Source: an uncultured Bacilli bacterium
Lineage (GTDB): Bacteria; Bacillota_I; Bacilli_A; RF39; UBA660
Reading direction: 5' to 3'
Length of the DNA stretch: 15,304 nucleotides
Assembly (NCBI GenBank): GCA_947627145.1
Contig: CANQUW010000018.1
Coordinates: forward strand, 1-15,304
The position numbers and the translations under genes are program-made. Below the pieces are notes generated by a model. It searched no databases and was not told the DNA's origin. It worked only from the letters and a program-made list of their open reading frames with translations. This document shows, in pieces, positions 6,476-14,414 of this stretch (position 1 is the first letter of the stretch; each line of letters opens with the position of its first letter).

Positions 6476-7768
6476 ATTAAGTATTTTATCCATCTCTTCA
6501 ACTTCAGTAGTGGATGCTTCACTAGATAAAAGTTCTTTATTAAACCAAGCAGGAACAACCTCTTCTGTTTTCTTACTATTTCTAGTAGTACTCTTCTTCT
6601 TATTAAATAATTTTTTATTCTTCTTATGTTCTTTCTCAGTAATCTTCATAGCATCTTCAACAGTTTCTATATTAAGCCTCTTCCATTGACCAACAATTGT
6701 TTCAATATAAGTTTTATTAAGTTTCTGATTATTCATCTTTAAAACATAGTATATAAGCACATTAACAACACCTGGTTTAAGTTTGTAATCAACAAGCAAA
6801 CTCTCAACAAGTCTAACATCTCTTGGTGTAGGTTCTCCCTTACATCTACTTTTAAGAAAATCATATGGAGAAATATTTTCAAAAGTATAGACCATCTTTG
6901 CCCAACGAGAATTATCTCCAGCAGGCTTTTTCAAAAATTCAGGTTGTTTAGTATAAATAAGAGTTGGAAGTCTACCACCATTTTCAAATTGATAATAGTT
7001 ACGACAACTTTTTCTTAAAAGCTTTTGGTCTATAAGACCACGTTCATTAATAGAGTCCCTAACTAAACCTAACATATTTAAAGTATCTATATTATAAGCA
7101 TAACTAAGTGAATTAATTAAATCACGAACCTCTTCTTTAAAACATTTATCACTAACCATATTACTAGGTATACTAGAAATTAACATGTCAAAGTCAATCT
7201 CTTTATTAAGAGATATCTTGTTTTCATGTCTTTTACCAATATCTTCTTTAATAGAAATACCACTACCAGGACTAGTTCTAAAAACATCATCAAAACCTAA
7301 AGTAATATCATCATAATCTTTTAAATTAAGTCTTGGAACTTTATAATAATTTACAATATTTTCATATTCCTTTTTACCTATATTATTATAAAGTACAACT
7401 GAAAGTATAGGATGATTTAAAAAACTATGAGCAGAAAGTGGAGAAAACAATTGATAAATATAACTATTAACATCACCACTTTTAACATAGGTTTTTAAAA
7501 GTCCAACTGCTTCCAACTTTTCTCTCGCAGCAACTATATCATCAAGTCCAAGTTGCATAACAGTCATCAAATGATGATGAAGAAGTCCATCACTCATAAT
7601 TTGCCTTTTATCTAAATCATCTATTAAAGTAAAATACAAACTAACAGAGGTAAATCCAATAATAGGTTGATATAACATAGTAATAATTTTTCTATCACTT
7701 TCTTCTATAATAGTTTTATTAACTACCATATAAAGATCAGCAGGTAATGTTATAATTTTCTTTTTCAT
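6464..7768 (-). CDS. dnaB: Replication initiation and membrane attachment protein DnaB (Bacillota type)
   Basis: A 434-aa helicase-loading protein of low-GC Gram-positives; it acts with DnaD and DnaI to load the replicative helicase at the origin and is unrelated to E. coli DnaB. The N-terminal winged-helix (DDBH1) region is at about 8-120 (LYQPIIGFTSVSLYFTLIDDL), and the C-terminal DnaD/DDBH2 domain at about 302-374 contains the signature YDFLKSRCKGEPTPRD, LLVDYKLKPGVVNVLIYYVL and WKRLNIETVEDAM. A Lys-rich linker (380-402) and acidic tail follow. The ribosome binding site AGGAGGT is strong. In Bacillus dnaI follows dnaB; here the next genes downstream are unrelated, so dnaI must lie elsewhere. 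Confidence 0.93.
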   Translation of the reverse strand: MKKKIITLPADLYMVVNKTIIEESDRKIITMLYQPIIGFTSVSLYFTLIDDLDKRQIMSDGLLHHHLMTVMQLGLDDIVAAREKLEAVGLLKTYVKSGDVNSYIYQLFSPLSAHSFLNHPILSVVLYNNIGKKEYENIVNYYKVPRLNLKDYDDITLGFDDVFRTSPGSGISIKEDIGKRHENKISLNKEIDFDMLISSIPSNMVSDKCFKEEVRDLINSLSYAYNIDTLNMLGLVRDSINERGLIDQKLLRKSCRNYYQFENGGRLPTLIYTKQPEFLKKPAGDNSRWAKMVYTFENISPYDFLKSRCKGEPTPRDVRLVESLLVDYKLKPGVVNVLIYYVLKMNNQKLNKTYIETIVGQWKRLNIETVEDAMKITEKEHKKNKKLFNKKKSTTRNSKKTEEVVPAWFNKELLSSEASTTEVEEMDKILNELA

Positions 7769-7792
7769 GGTATCTACCTCCTCTTACTTAAT

Positions 7793-7801
7793 AATATAAC
7801 A
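7793..7801 (-). promoter_or_regulatory. Extended -10 promoter candidate of dnaB
   Basis: TGT-TATATT directly between the toxin terminator and the dnaB ribosome binding site; no clear -35 box in the T-rich tract upstream. Confidence 0.4.
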
Positions 7802-7815
7802 TAAAAGAAAAAAAA

Positions 7816-7848
7816 GAAAGAAAAAACTAGAATTTAACTAAATTCTAG
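7816..7848 (-). terminator. Terminator of the toxN-like gene
   Basis: Perfect 9-bp stem CTAGAATTT/AAATTCTAG (7848-7840/7835-7827) with a 4-nt loop, followed by a run of six T and further T-rich sequence. It isolates the toxin operon from dnaB. Confidence 0.85.
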
Positions 7849-7869
7849 AATCAAAATATAAAACTTAAT

Positions 7870-8364
7870 TTACACACTTATCTTTGAGTTATACTGCAAA
7901 CACTTTTTTTCTAATAAATCTAAGTTGCAAGTTCTTTCCAAAACACTATCTGACAAATGTCCTTTTTTATAACGTAAATAAAATACAGAAACTTTAGTAT
8001 ATAAATTTCTTTTATTATCATTTAAAAAGGTTAATTGATTTTCCAAAAGTATTTTATATTTTTTATCAGTTATAGTAGGTAACAACTCTACTAAACATTC
8101 ACTAGGAACTGGTAACATATTATTTATATTTACAACACCTAACTTTCCTTCGTCAATTTTAAAAATGTCAACTGCATACTCATTAATTTTTAAATGTTTA
8201 GGTCTTGGACTAGATAAAGGTGCAAAATAATTAAACCCTCTATATTGTAATACCACACCTACATAAGGTCTTGTAGTACTTTTATTATAAGGAACCTTAC
8301 TATCAAATCTTCTTAAATAATCAATATAGTTTTCATTAATATAATATAACTTTAATCTTTTCAT
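7870..8364 (-). CDS. Type III toxin-antitoxin toxin, ToxN/AbiQ-family endoribonuclease
   Basis: A 164-aa RNA-cutting toxin inhibited by the RNA repeats encoded just upstream; systems of this type can abort phage infection. The family pattern is clear: KLYYINENYIDYLRRFDSKVP at the N-terminus (compare the ToxN start with its Tyr-Ile...Tyr-Leu..Phe-Asp..Val-Pro), YVGVVLQYRGFNYFAPLSSP (34-53), KLGVVNINNMLPVP (74-87), and the C-terminal CNLDLLEKKC (146-155). Length matches ToxN and AbiQ. The catalytic segment usually written T/S-S-P-K reads SSPRPKH (51-57) here, so Arg stands at the usual Lys position with a Lys two residues on. The ribosome binding site AAGGAGGG is strong and 6-8 nt from the ATG. 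Upstream on the same strand lie, in order, the antitoxin promoter, three 36-nt repeats and a terminator; the gene also has a private promoter candidate (8400-8427) and its own terminator. Confidence 0.93.
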   Translation of the reverse strand: MKRLKLYYINENYIDYLRRFDSKVPYNKSTTRPYVGVVLQYRGFNYFAPLSSPRPKHLKINEYAVDIFKIDEGKLGVVNINNMLPVPSECLVELLPTITDKKYKILLENQLTFLNDNKRNLYTKVSVFYLRYKKGHLSDSVLERTCNLDLLEKKCLQYNSKISV

Positions 8365-8399
8365 TTCTAACCCTCCTTCGATAATTAACTATTAGTTAT

Positions 8400-8427
8400 A
8401 TTATACTACAAACGTTTGAAAAGTCAA
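8400..8427 (-). promoter_or_regulatory. Promoter candidate directly upstream of the toxin gene, with palindromic operator
   Basis: TTGACT (8422-8427), 16-nt spacer, TATAAT (8400-8405). The spacer contains a perfect 10-bp palindrome CAAACGTTTG (8409-8418) that could bind a dimeric regulator. It lies between the antitoxin terminator and the toxin ribosome binding site and would give toxin mRNA without antitoxin repeats. Confidence 0.65.
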
Positions 8428-8453
8428 TACAAAACCATTGATTTTATTAAAAA

Positions 8454-8482
8454 CAAAAAAACTAGAGTAGTAATCTCCAGTT
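8454..8482 (-). terminator. Terminator between antitoxin repeats and toxin gene
   Basis: Eight-bp stem AACTGGAG/CTCTAGTT with one G-U pair (8482-8475/8467-8460), 7-nt loop, and a T-rich tail (7 T, G, 5 T). The G-U pair is an A/C mismatch on the other strand, so it acts on the minus strand. In type III systems this terminator limits read-through into the toxin. Confidence 0.85.
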
Positions 8483-8491
8483 TACTTTTTC

Positions 8492-8599
8492 AATTCCCTA
8501 CTCTGGCAAGGGTATTCCGACTTTTTTAATTCCCTACTCTGGCAAGGGTATTCCGACTTTTTTCATCCCCTACTATCGCAAGGGTATTCGTACTTTTTT
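8492..8599 (-). repeat. Three tandem 36-bp antitoxin repeats
   Basis: Units at 8492-8527, 8528-8563 and 8564-8599. The first two are identical; the third, transcribed first, differs at six positions. Four of those six form two compensatory base pairs (8575/8591 and 8577/8590 against 8539/8555 and 8541/8554). There are no spacers, so this is not a CRISPR array. Confidence 0.95.
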
Positions 8600-8637
8600 A
8601 TGTATCAAACAAAAACTCTTTCATTTAATACAACTAT

Positions 8638-8666
8638 ATAATATCATACTTTAAACATTTTGTAAA
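8638..8666 (-). promoter_or_regulatory. Promoter of the antitoxin RNA
   Basis: TTTACA (8661-8666), 17-nt spacer, TATTAT (8638-8643); each hexamer matches the sigma-A consensus at 5 of 6. It lies in the gap just after the prepilin peptidase stop codon. Confidence 0.8.
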
Positions 8667-8680
8667 GATAAAATTTACAT

Positions 8681-9448
8681 TTAATAAATCCCTAAAAAAT
8701 GTAAAATCTCTGGTGTAGTAATCTTAGTAAAATATATAAATAAAAACGCAAGTGTTAAGAATGGTCCAAAAGGAATTATCTTATCACGACTAACATAATA
8801 TAAAACTATTGATATAGGAAGTGCTATAAGACTTCCTAAAAAAATAGTAAATACTCCAAGTAAAGGATCAAGCACAAGTCCAAACAAAAACATTATCTTA
8901 ACATCAGCTCCACCCATACTCTCTCTTTTGAATAATTTATTTCCTATAAGAAGTATTAAATACATAAGGAAAAATAAAAATATACCAGTAAGAACATGAA
9001 TCATAGTTGAATAAAAACCTACTCTAAACACTTGAATTATAATAAACTCTATACTAAAAAATAAAAGTACTTCATCTGGAATAATAAAATAAGTAAAATC
9101 ACTTACAAGTACTATAATTAAAAGTGATACTATAGAAAGTGCAAGTAAAAGGTCTAAACTAAATCCAAAACTATAATATGATACCATAAATAAAATACCT
9201 GATGCAAGTTCTGTAAGAGGAAGTATCGCAGGTATACTTTTACCACAGTAACGACACTTACCTCCATTAATCGCATATGACAAAAGTGGTATTAAATCTA
9301 TAAATGATAAAGTATGCCCGCAAGTATCACAACAACTCCTACCCTTTACAAAACTTTTATTAACTGGCATTCTCATTCCAATAACACCATAAAAAGATGC
9401 AAGAACTGCACCTATTACAAAGAAACATATATAATAAACTATTTCCAT
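8681..9448 (-). CDS. pilD: Prepilin peptidase, A24 family (PilD/ComC)
   Basis: A 255-aa polytopic membrane aspartic protease that cleaves, and usually N-methylates, type IV prepilins or competence pseudopilins. The N-terminal domain carries the paired zinc cysteines (C40-x-x-C43 and C65-x-x-C68) in SCCDTCG and CRYCGK. The two catalytic aspartates are D117 in SDFTYFIIPDE and D182 in the GxGD-like MGGADVK (178-184). About eight hydrophobic segments span the rest, with the family motif IPFGPFL near the C-terminus. The start follows AGGTGG by 4-5 nt, and this site overlaps the stop codon of pilC, so the two genes are cotranscribed and probably coupled. No convincing terminator follows, so read-through into the antitoxin gene is possible. 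Confidence 0.94.
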   Translation of the reverse strand: MEIVYYICFFVIGAVLASFYGVIGMRMPVNKSFVKGRSCCDTCGHTLSFIDLIPLLSYAINGGKCRYCGKSIPAILPLTELASGILFMVSYYSFGFSLDLLLALSIVSLLIIVLVSDFTYFIIPDEVLLFFSIEFIIIQVFRVGFYSTMIHVLTGIFLFFLMYLILLIGNKLFKRESMGGADVKIMFLFGLVLDPLLGVFTIFLGSLIALPISIVLYYVSRDKIIPFGPFLTLAFLFIYFTKITTPEILHFLGIY

Positions 9449-9456
9449 ATAACCAC

Positions 9457-10875
9457 CTACTGAATCTTTCCATAAATGTCAAACATAGGAACAACTATAG
9501 AAAGTAATATTATACCAACAATAACTGCTAAAAAGGCAATCATCAAAGGTTCAATCAAAGCTTTTAACTGATCAATTATTGCTTTATGTAGAGTCTGGAA
9601 GTGATCAGATACCTTCTCCATCATAAGACCAAGTTGTCCGGTATTCTCACCAGTAACTAACATTTCATATGCAACAACAGGAAAAGCCCATTGACCTTTA
9701 AAAGACTCAGAAATAGAATCTCCCTTACCAAGATTATACAAAGTTTTAGCAATTATCTCTTTATATATTTCATTATTAGTAATCTTACTTAATATATCCA
9801 TACAATCAGTAATTAAAACTCCATGATTTAAAAGAGAAGCAAACGTCTTAGTAAAATTAGTAACCTCATTATATATAATAATTTTACTAACTACAGGTAT
9901 CTTCATAAGCATAAATTGTACATTTTTTCTAAAACTAGTAATATTCTTATACAAATAATATAGTATTCCAACTAAAAGCACAAGTGCAAGTATTACCCAA
10001 ATATAATTAGCTTTCAAAAAGTCACTTGCTCCAATTACCGCAAGAGTAATCCAAGGAAGTTCTGCATCCTGACTTTCAAACATATCAACAAACTTAGGAA
10101 CTATAAACATAAGCATAAATATTAAAACTCCAATTGCAAGTGTCAAAACAACAACTGGATAAGTCATCGCACTAATCATAGCTTTACGAGTTTTCTCCAT
10201 AGAAGTATAATACTCAGCCATATCATCAAGTATACTAGGTAAGTCTCCTGTCATCTCAGCTGTTTTAATCATATTAATCAAAAGTTTAGGGAATTTCTCT
10301 CCTTGTTTTTCCATCGCATCACTTAAATTTTCTCCACGAAGTAAATCATATACAATTCTCTGATATGCACGTTTCTCATTAGGCTTAGTAGCTTGTTTAG
10401 CAAGTATCTTCATAGAATCAACCAAAGGAATACCTGCTTTAATATATGTAGAAAGTTGAGTAAGAGAAAATGAAAGTTGTGCAGGTTTTAATTTACCATC
10501 TCCACCAATTTCAATATCATATTTACTCTTAGGTTCAAGTTTTAATATTTTATAATCTTGAGAAGTTAAATAATTACGAACCTCTTCTATAGTCTCAGCT
10601 TCAAATATAGAACTTTCTTTTTTACCATTAGCATTTATTATAGTATATCTAAATTGATTTAATTTCTTAACTTCACGTTTTTTAGTATCTTCATTAACTA
10701 AACCAACTAAATTCTTTTTATAATCTTCATTACTATTTTCTTCTTTTTTATTTTTACCCTTAGCAATAGGAGTTCCATAATTATGGACAACTTCATTTTT
10801 TATTTTACTTTTAGGTGTAAATATACCACTTATAGCACGATATATGTATATAAACGGTTTCATAAGTGTGTCCAT
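9457..10875 (-). CDS. pilC: Type II secretion/type IV pilus inner-membrane platform protein (PilC/GspF/ComGB)
   Basis: A 472-aa membrane platform protein for assembly of type IV pili or the competence pseudopilus, partner of the PilB/ComGA ATPase. A long basic, low-complexity N-terminal extension (about 20-72) precedes the YTIINANGKKESSIFEAET domain (77-115) found at the start of many PilC proteins. Two T2SSF repeats follow: about 135-260 (AGIPLVDSM, AEMTGDLPSILDDMAEYY, first membrane helix 238-260) and about 338-465 (NHGVLITDCMD, TGENTGQLG, EPLMIAFLAVIVGIILLSIVVPM). A third membrane segment is at 288-309. AAGGAGGG sits 5 nt before the ATG. Its ATPase, pilins and minor components are absent from the window. 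Confidence 0.94.
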   Translation of the reverse strand: MDTLMKPFIYIYRAISGIFTPKSKIKNEVVHNYGTPIAKGKNKKEENSNEDYKKNLVGLVNEDTKKREVKKLNQFRYTIINANGKKESSIFEAETIEEVRNYLTSQDYKILKLEPKSKYDIEIGGDGKLKPAQLSFSLTQLSTYIKAGIPLVDSMKILAKQATKPNEKRAYQRIVYDLLRGENLSDAMEKQGEKFPKLLINMIKTAEMTGDLPSILDDMAEYYTSMEKTRKAMISAMTYPVVVLTLAIGVLIFMLMFIVPKFVDMFESQDAELPWITLAVIGASDFLKANYIWVILALVLLVGILYYLYKNITSFRKNVQFMLMKIPVVSKIIIYNEVTNFTKTFASLLNHGVLITDCMDILSKITNNEIYKEIIAKTLYNLGKGDSISESFKGQWAFPVVAYEMLVTGENTGQLGLMMEKVSDHFQTLHKAIIDQLKALIEPLMIAFLAVIVGIILLSIVVPMFDIYGKIQ

Positions 10876-10938
10876 AAAATCCCTCCTTATCCTATATAAT
10901 AACTATATCATAAAAACAACAAAATTACTATCCACGTT

Positions 10939-10967
10939 TTAACTTTTTTAAAAAAATTACATATACT
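10939..10967 (+). promoter_or_regulatory. Promoter of the yqfQ-like gene
   Basis: TTAACT (10939-10944), 17-nt spacer, TATACT (10962-10967), 19 nt before the start codon. Confidence 0.55.
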
Positions 10968-10986
10968 TTAATAAGAGGTGTTATAA

Positions 10987-11307
10987 ATGAATGGTGGTTA
11001 TGGATTTACTCCTACTCCCATACCAAGAGGAGGAGGTCTTTTAAGTAGGTTATTACCAGGTGCAGCTGGACTAAGAGCTGTAAATTGGTCTACTATGTTA
11101 AGTAATACTCAAAAAACATTAAATATTATAAACCAAGCAATCCCTATTGCGTATCAAGTAAAACCAATGATGAACAATGCCAAAACTATGTTTAAAATAA
11201 TTGGTGCAGTTAAAGGAGATAATGATATGCAAAATACAAGTACAAATACTACAAATCAAAATATAAATACGAAAGAAACAAATAATCAACCTATTTTTTA
11301 TTTGTAA
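10987..11307 (+). CDS. YqfQ-like (VrrA-type) protein
   Basis: A 106-aa protein and the only plus-strand protein-coding gene in the window. The N-terminus (PTPIPRGGGLLSRLLPGAAGLR, here given in part) and the central NWSTMLSNTQKTLNIINQAI and PMMNNAKTMFKII match the pattern of the YqfQ/VrrA family of Bacilli, whose role is not firmly known; some members are spore-associated, but nothing here shows sporulation. The C-terminal 30 residues are a low-complexity Asn/Thr/Gln tail ending in QPIFYL. There is no membrane segment. AAGAGGTG lies 6 nt before the ATG, and a promoter is visible. It is divergent from pilC and convergent with tgt, sharing a terminator with the latter. Confidence 0.8.
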   Translation: MNGGYGFTPTPIPRGGGLLSRLLPGAAGLRAVNWSTMLSNTQKTLNIINQAIPIAYQVKPMMNNAKTMFKIIGAVKGDNDMQNTSTNTTNQNINTKETNNQPIFYL

Positions 11308-11310
11308 AAT

Positions 11311-12447
<1,137 letters not shown>

Positions 12448-12460
12448 TTAAACTTAATAT

Positions 12461-12469
12461 ATTATATCA
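12461..12469 (-). promoter_or_regulatory. Extended -10 promoter of tgt
   Basis: TGA-TATAAT (12469-12461), a TGn extended -10 with perfect hexamer; the -35 region (TTTAGT) is weak and lies in the pepF terminator. Confidence 0.6.
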
Positions 12470-12470
12470 C

Positions 12471-12500
12471 AAAATAAAAGAATACTAAAAGTATTCTTTT
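12471..12500 (-). terminator. Terminator of pepF
   Basis: Perfect 10-bp stem AAAAGAATAC/GTATTCTTTT (12500-12491/12485-12476) with loop TTTTA, then ATTTTG. It includes the last two bases of the pepF stop. The trailing T-tract is short but the stem itself ends in four U. Confidence 0.7.
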
Positions 12501-14337
12501 ATTTTTTAACATAAGATTTATTCTTTTCTCCATAAACTTCATTATACTGCTTTTCAAATTTTTCTCTTAAATTATTGAATGATTCCATTGCCCCTCTAAA
12601 CAATTTTCCATCTTCCATCTCTATTCCTAATGTTCTTATTTCATCAAGTGGAAACATAGAACCACCAAGTTTCAAGAAATTAATATAACGATCTCTAAAT
12701 TCTGTATCTCCATTATATATTCTATTAGCAATCACTATAGATGCACTCATACTTGTAGCATACTTATATACATAAAATGGTGAATAGAAATGTGAAATTT
12801 TTTCCCATCCATATTTTATCTCATCATCAATTATTACATCACTACCAAAATATTTTTTGTTTAAATCATAATAACACTCACATATATCATCTTTAGTTAA
12901 AGATTCACCCTTTTCTTTTCTAGTATAAATTTCTTTTTCAAATTCTGCAAACATTGTTTGAGTAAATATTACACTCTTATAATTATCTAAAAGACTATTC
13001 ATAATATAAAGTTTTTCTTTTGGATCATTACTTTTATCTAAAAGATTATAAGAAATTAAAAGTTCATTAACTGTAGATGCTATCTCCGAAACAAAAATAG
13101 AATGTTCTGCATAATCACGAATATTATTAATATTAGAATAATAACAATGTATAGAATGTCCTGCTTCATGTCCAACTGTAAGAACATCTTCATATCTACC
13201 ACCAAAGTTCAAAAGTATATAAGAATCAGTATCATATGTACTTGAATTAAAACCACCACCAACTTTATTTTTATTAGGCATAACATCTATTAATTTTAAA
13301 TCAACAATTCTTTTAAGTTTTTTTAGATATTCACTTCCAAGAGGTTTAAGTCCATCAAAAACTAAATCTAACGCCTCTTCATATGTATATGTATTTACTG
13401 ATTTATCTTTAATGATATCAATATAAGTATCATATAAATGAAATTCATCTAAACCTAAAGCCTCTTTTTTAAATTTATAGTAATCATACAAATAAGGGAG
13501 TCCATTATTAATTTCTTTTATTAAATTATCATAAACAGCAAGACTTATATTATCTTTAAATAATGATTGTTCTCTTTTACTATCAAAATTTTTAAGTCTT
13601 GCAATTGCTATATTACTATCAACATCTCCCATATAAGCTGCAGAAAAAGTTCCTGAAAAATCTTCATAAATTTTATTAAATTTTTCAAAACTCTCTTTTC
13701 TTACTCTACGATTTTTATTTTTTAATAAACCAGCAAGACTAGAGCGAGAAATCTCAACTTCTTTACCATCCTCTAAAGTTATTGTTCCAAACTTCAATTC
13801 TGCATTGTTCAATATTTCATAAACTCCACTTCCTGTATTTAAAGCATTAGAAAAACTAGATAATATTTTCTGAGAATTAGAATCTAAATAATGTTTTCTG
13901 TTTCTATTAAGTCTTTCAAAATAAAGTTTATGACAAGAGAGTTCTTCATCACTATCAAGAATCTCTTTTAATTTATCATAATCACTGTTAAAGAATTCTT
14001 CATCAAAATAAGAAATATTATTAGATATTTTTTGATACAATAAATTCATCTTTTGTTCTTTCTTTATATAATTAGTATCAGCAACATCTACACTATTATT
14101 TAAATGTGAATAAAGATGTAGTTTATTTACATGTTTATCAATATATTCCTTTAATCTATAAAAATCTAATAAACTTTCTTTAGATGAAAACAAATTACCT
14201 TCAAAATTTTTATACCTATCACTCAAATCCCAAACTTTTTGATAATCTTTTTCCCATTCTTCATCATTTTCATATATTCTCGTTAAATCCCATTTATATT
14301 TATCCTCAATTTCATCGCGTGTTTTTAATTTTTCCAT
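12499..14337 (-). CDS. pepF: Oligoendopeptidase F, M3 metallopeptidase
   Basis: A 612-aa cytosolic zinc peptidase that cuts short peptides, used in nutrient or signal peptide turnover. The zinc motif HExxH is H390-E391-A-G-H394 in VGHEAGHSIHCYYS, with the third ligand Glu in the following helix (SEIASTVNELL). The N-terminal all-helical lid domain starts with the typical KYKWDLTRIYENDEEWEKD, and the C-terminal YGWEKISHFYSPFYVYKYATS holds the conserved substrate-binding His/Tyr cluster. Length is normal for PepF. GAGAGGT precedes the ATG by about 8 nt, and it has its own promoter 77 nt downstream of dnaJ and a terminator, so it is probably a monocistronic gene. Confidence 0.96.
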   Translation of the reverse strand: MEKLKTRDEIEDKYKWDLTRIYENDEEWEKDYQKVWDLSDRYKNFEGNLFSSKESLLDFYRLKEYIDKHVNKLHLYSHLNNSVDVADTNYIKKEQKMNLLYQKISNNISYFDEEFFNSDYDKLKEILDSDEELSCHKLYFERLNRNRKHYLDSNSQKILSSFSNALNTGSGVYEILNNAELKFGTITLEDGKEVEISRSSLAGLLKNKNRRVRKESFEKFNKIYEDFSGTFSAAYMGDVDSNIAIARLKNFDSKREQSLFKDNISLAVYDNLIKEINNGLPYLYDYYKFKKEALGLDEFHLYDTYIDIIKDKSVNTYTYEEALDLVFDGLKPLGSEYLKKLKRIVDLKLIDVMPNKNKVGGGFNSSTYDTDSYILLNFGGRYEDVLTVGHEAGHSIHCYYSNINNIRDYAEHSIFVSEIASTVNELLISYNLLDKSNDPKEKLYIMNSLLDNYKSVIFTQTMFAEFEKEIYTRKEKGESLTKDDICECYYDLNKKYFGSDVIIDDEIKYGWEKISHFYSPFYVYKYATSMSASIVIANRIYNGDTEFRDRYINFLKLGGSMFPLDEIRTLGIEMEDGKLFRGAMESFNNLREKFEKQYNEVYGEKNKSYVKK

Positions 14338-14371
14338 AATTATACCTCTCTCATTAAAATATTTACTTTCT

Positions 14372-14400
14372 ATAATAACTCAAATAATTATTTTGTTCAA
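14372..14400 (-). promoter_or_regulatory. Promoter of pepF
   Basis: TTGAAC (14395-14400), 17-nt spacer, TATTAT (14372-14377), in the gap between dnaJ and pepF. Confidence 0.55.
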
Positions 14401-14414
14401 GAAAAAAAGAACAC

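Larger units (their letters stand above)
8454..8631 (-). ncRNA. Type III antitoxin RNA (ToxI-like)
   Basis: Repeat-containing RNA that would bind and inactivate the neighbouring ToxN-like nuclease. From the predicted start near 8631 there is a leader of about 30 nt, then three 36-nt repeats (8599-8564, 8563-8528, 8527-8492), a short partial fourth (GAAAAAGTA, 8491-8483) and the terminator. Each repeat begins with six A, the A-rich junction where ToxN-type nucleases cut their own precursor, and each can form an H-type pseudoknot: UCGG or UACG pairs with CC(A)GA or CG(A)UA, and CCCU pairs with AGGG. About 3.2 repeats of 36 nt fits the ToxI/antiQ class rather than the longer CptI units. Confidence 0.9.

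Noticed and set aside
8492..8599. Tandem 36-bp repeats as a CRISPR array
   Set aside because: 36 bp is a CRISPR-like repeat length, but the units are directly adjacent with no spacers and no cas gene is near; the ToxN-like gene explains them.
14388..14414. Hairpin TGTTC/GAACA after dnaJ as a terminator
   Set aside because: Only about five pairs with a long loop and no following T-tract.
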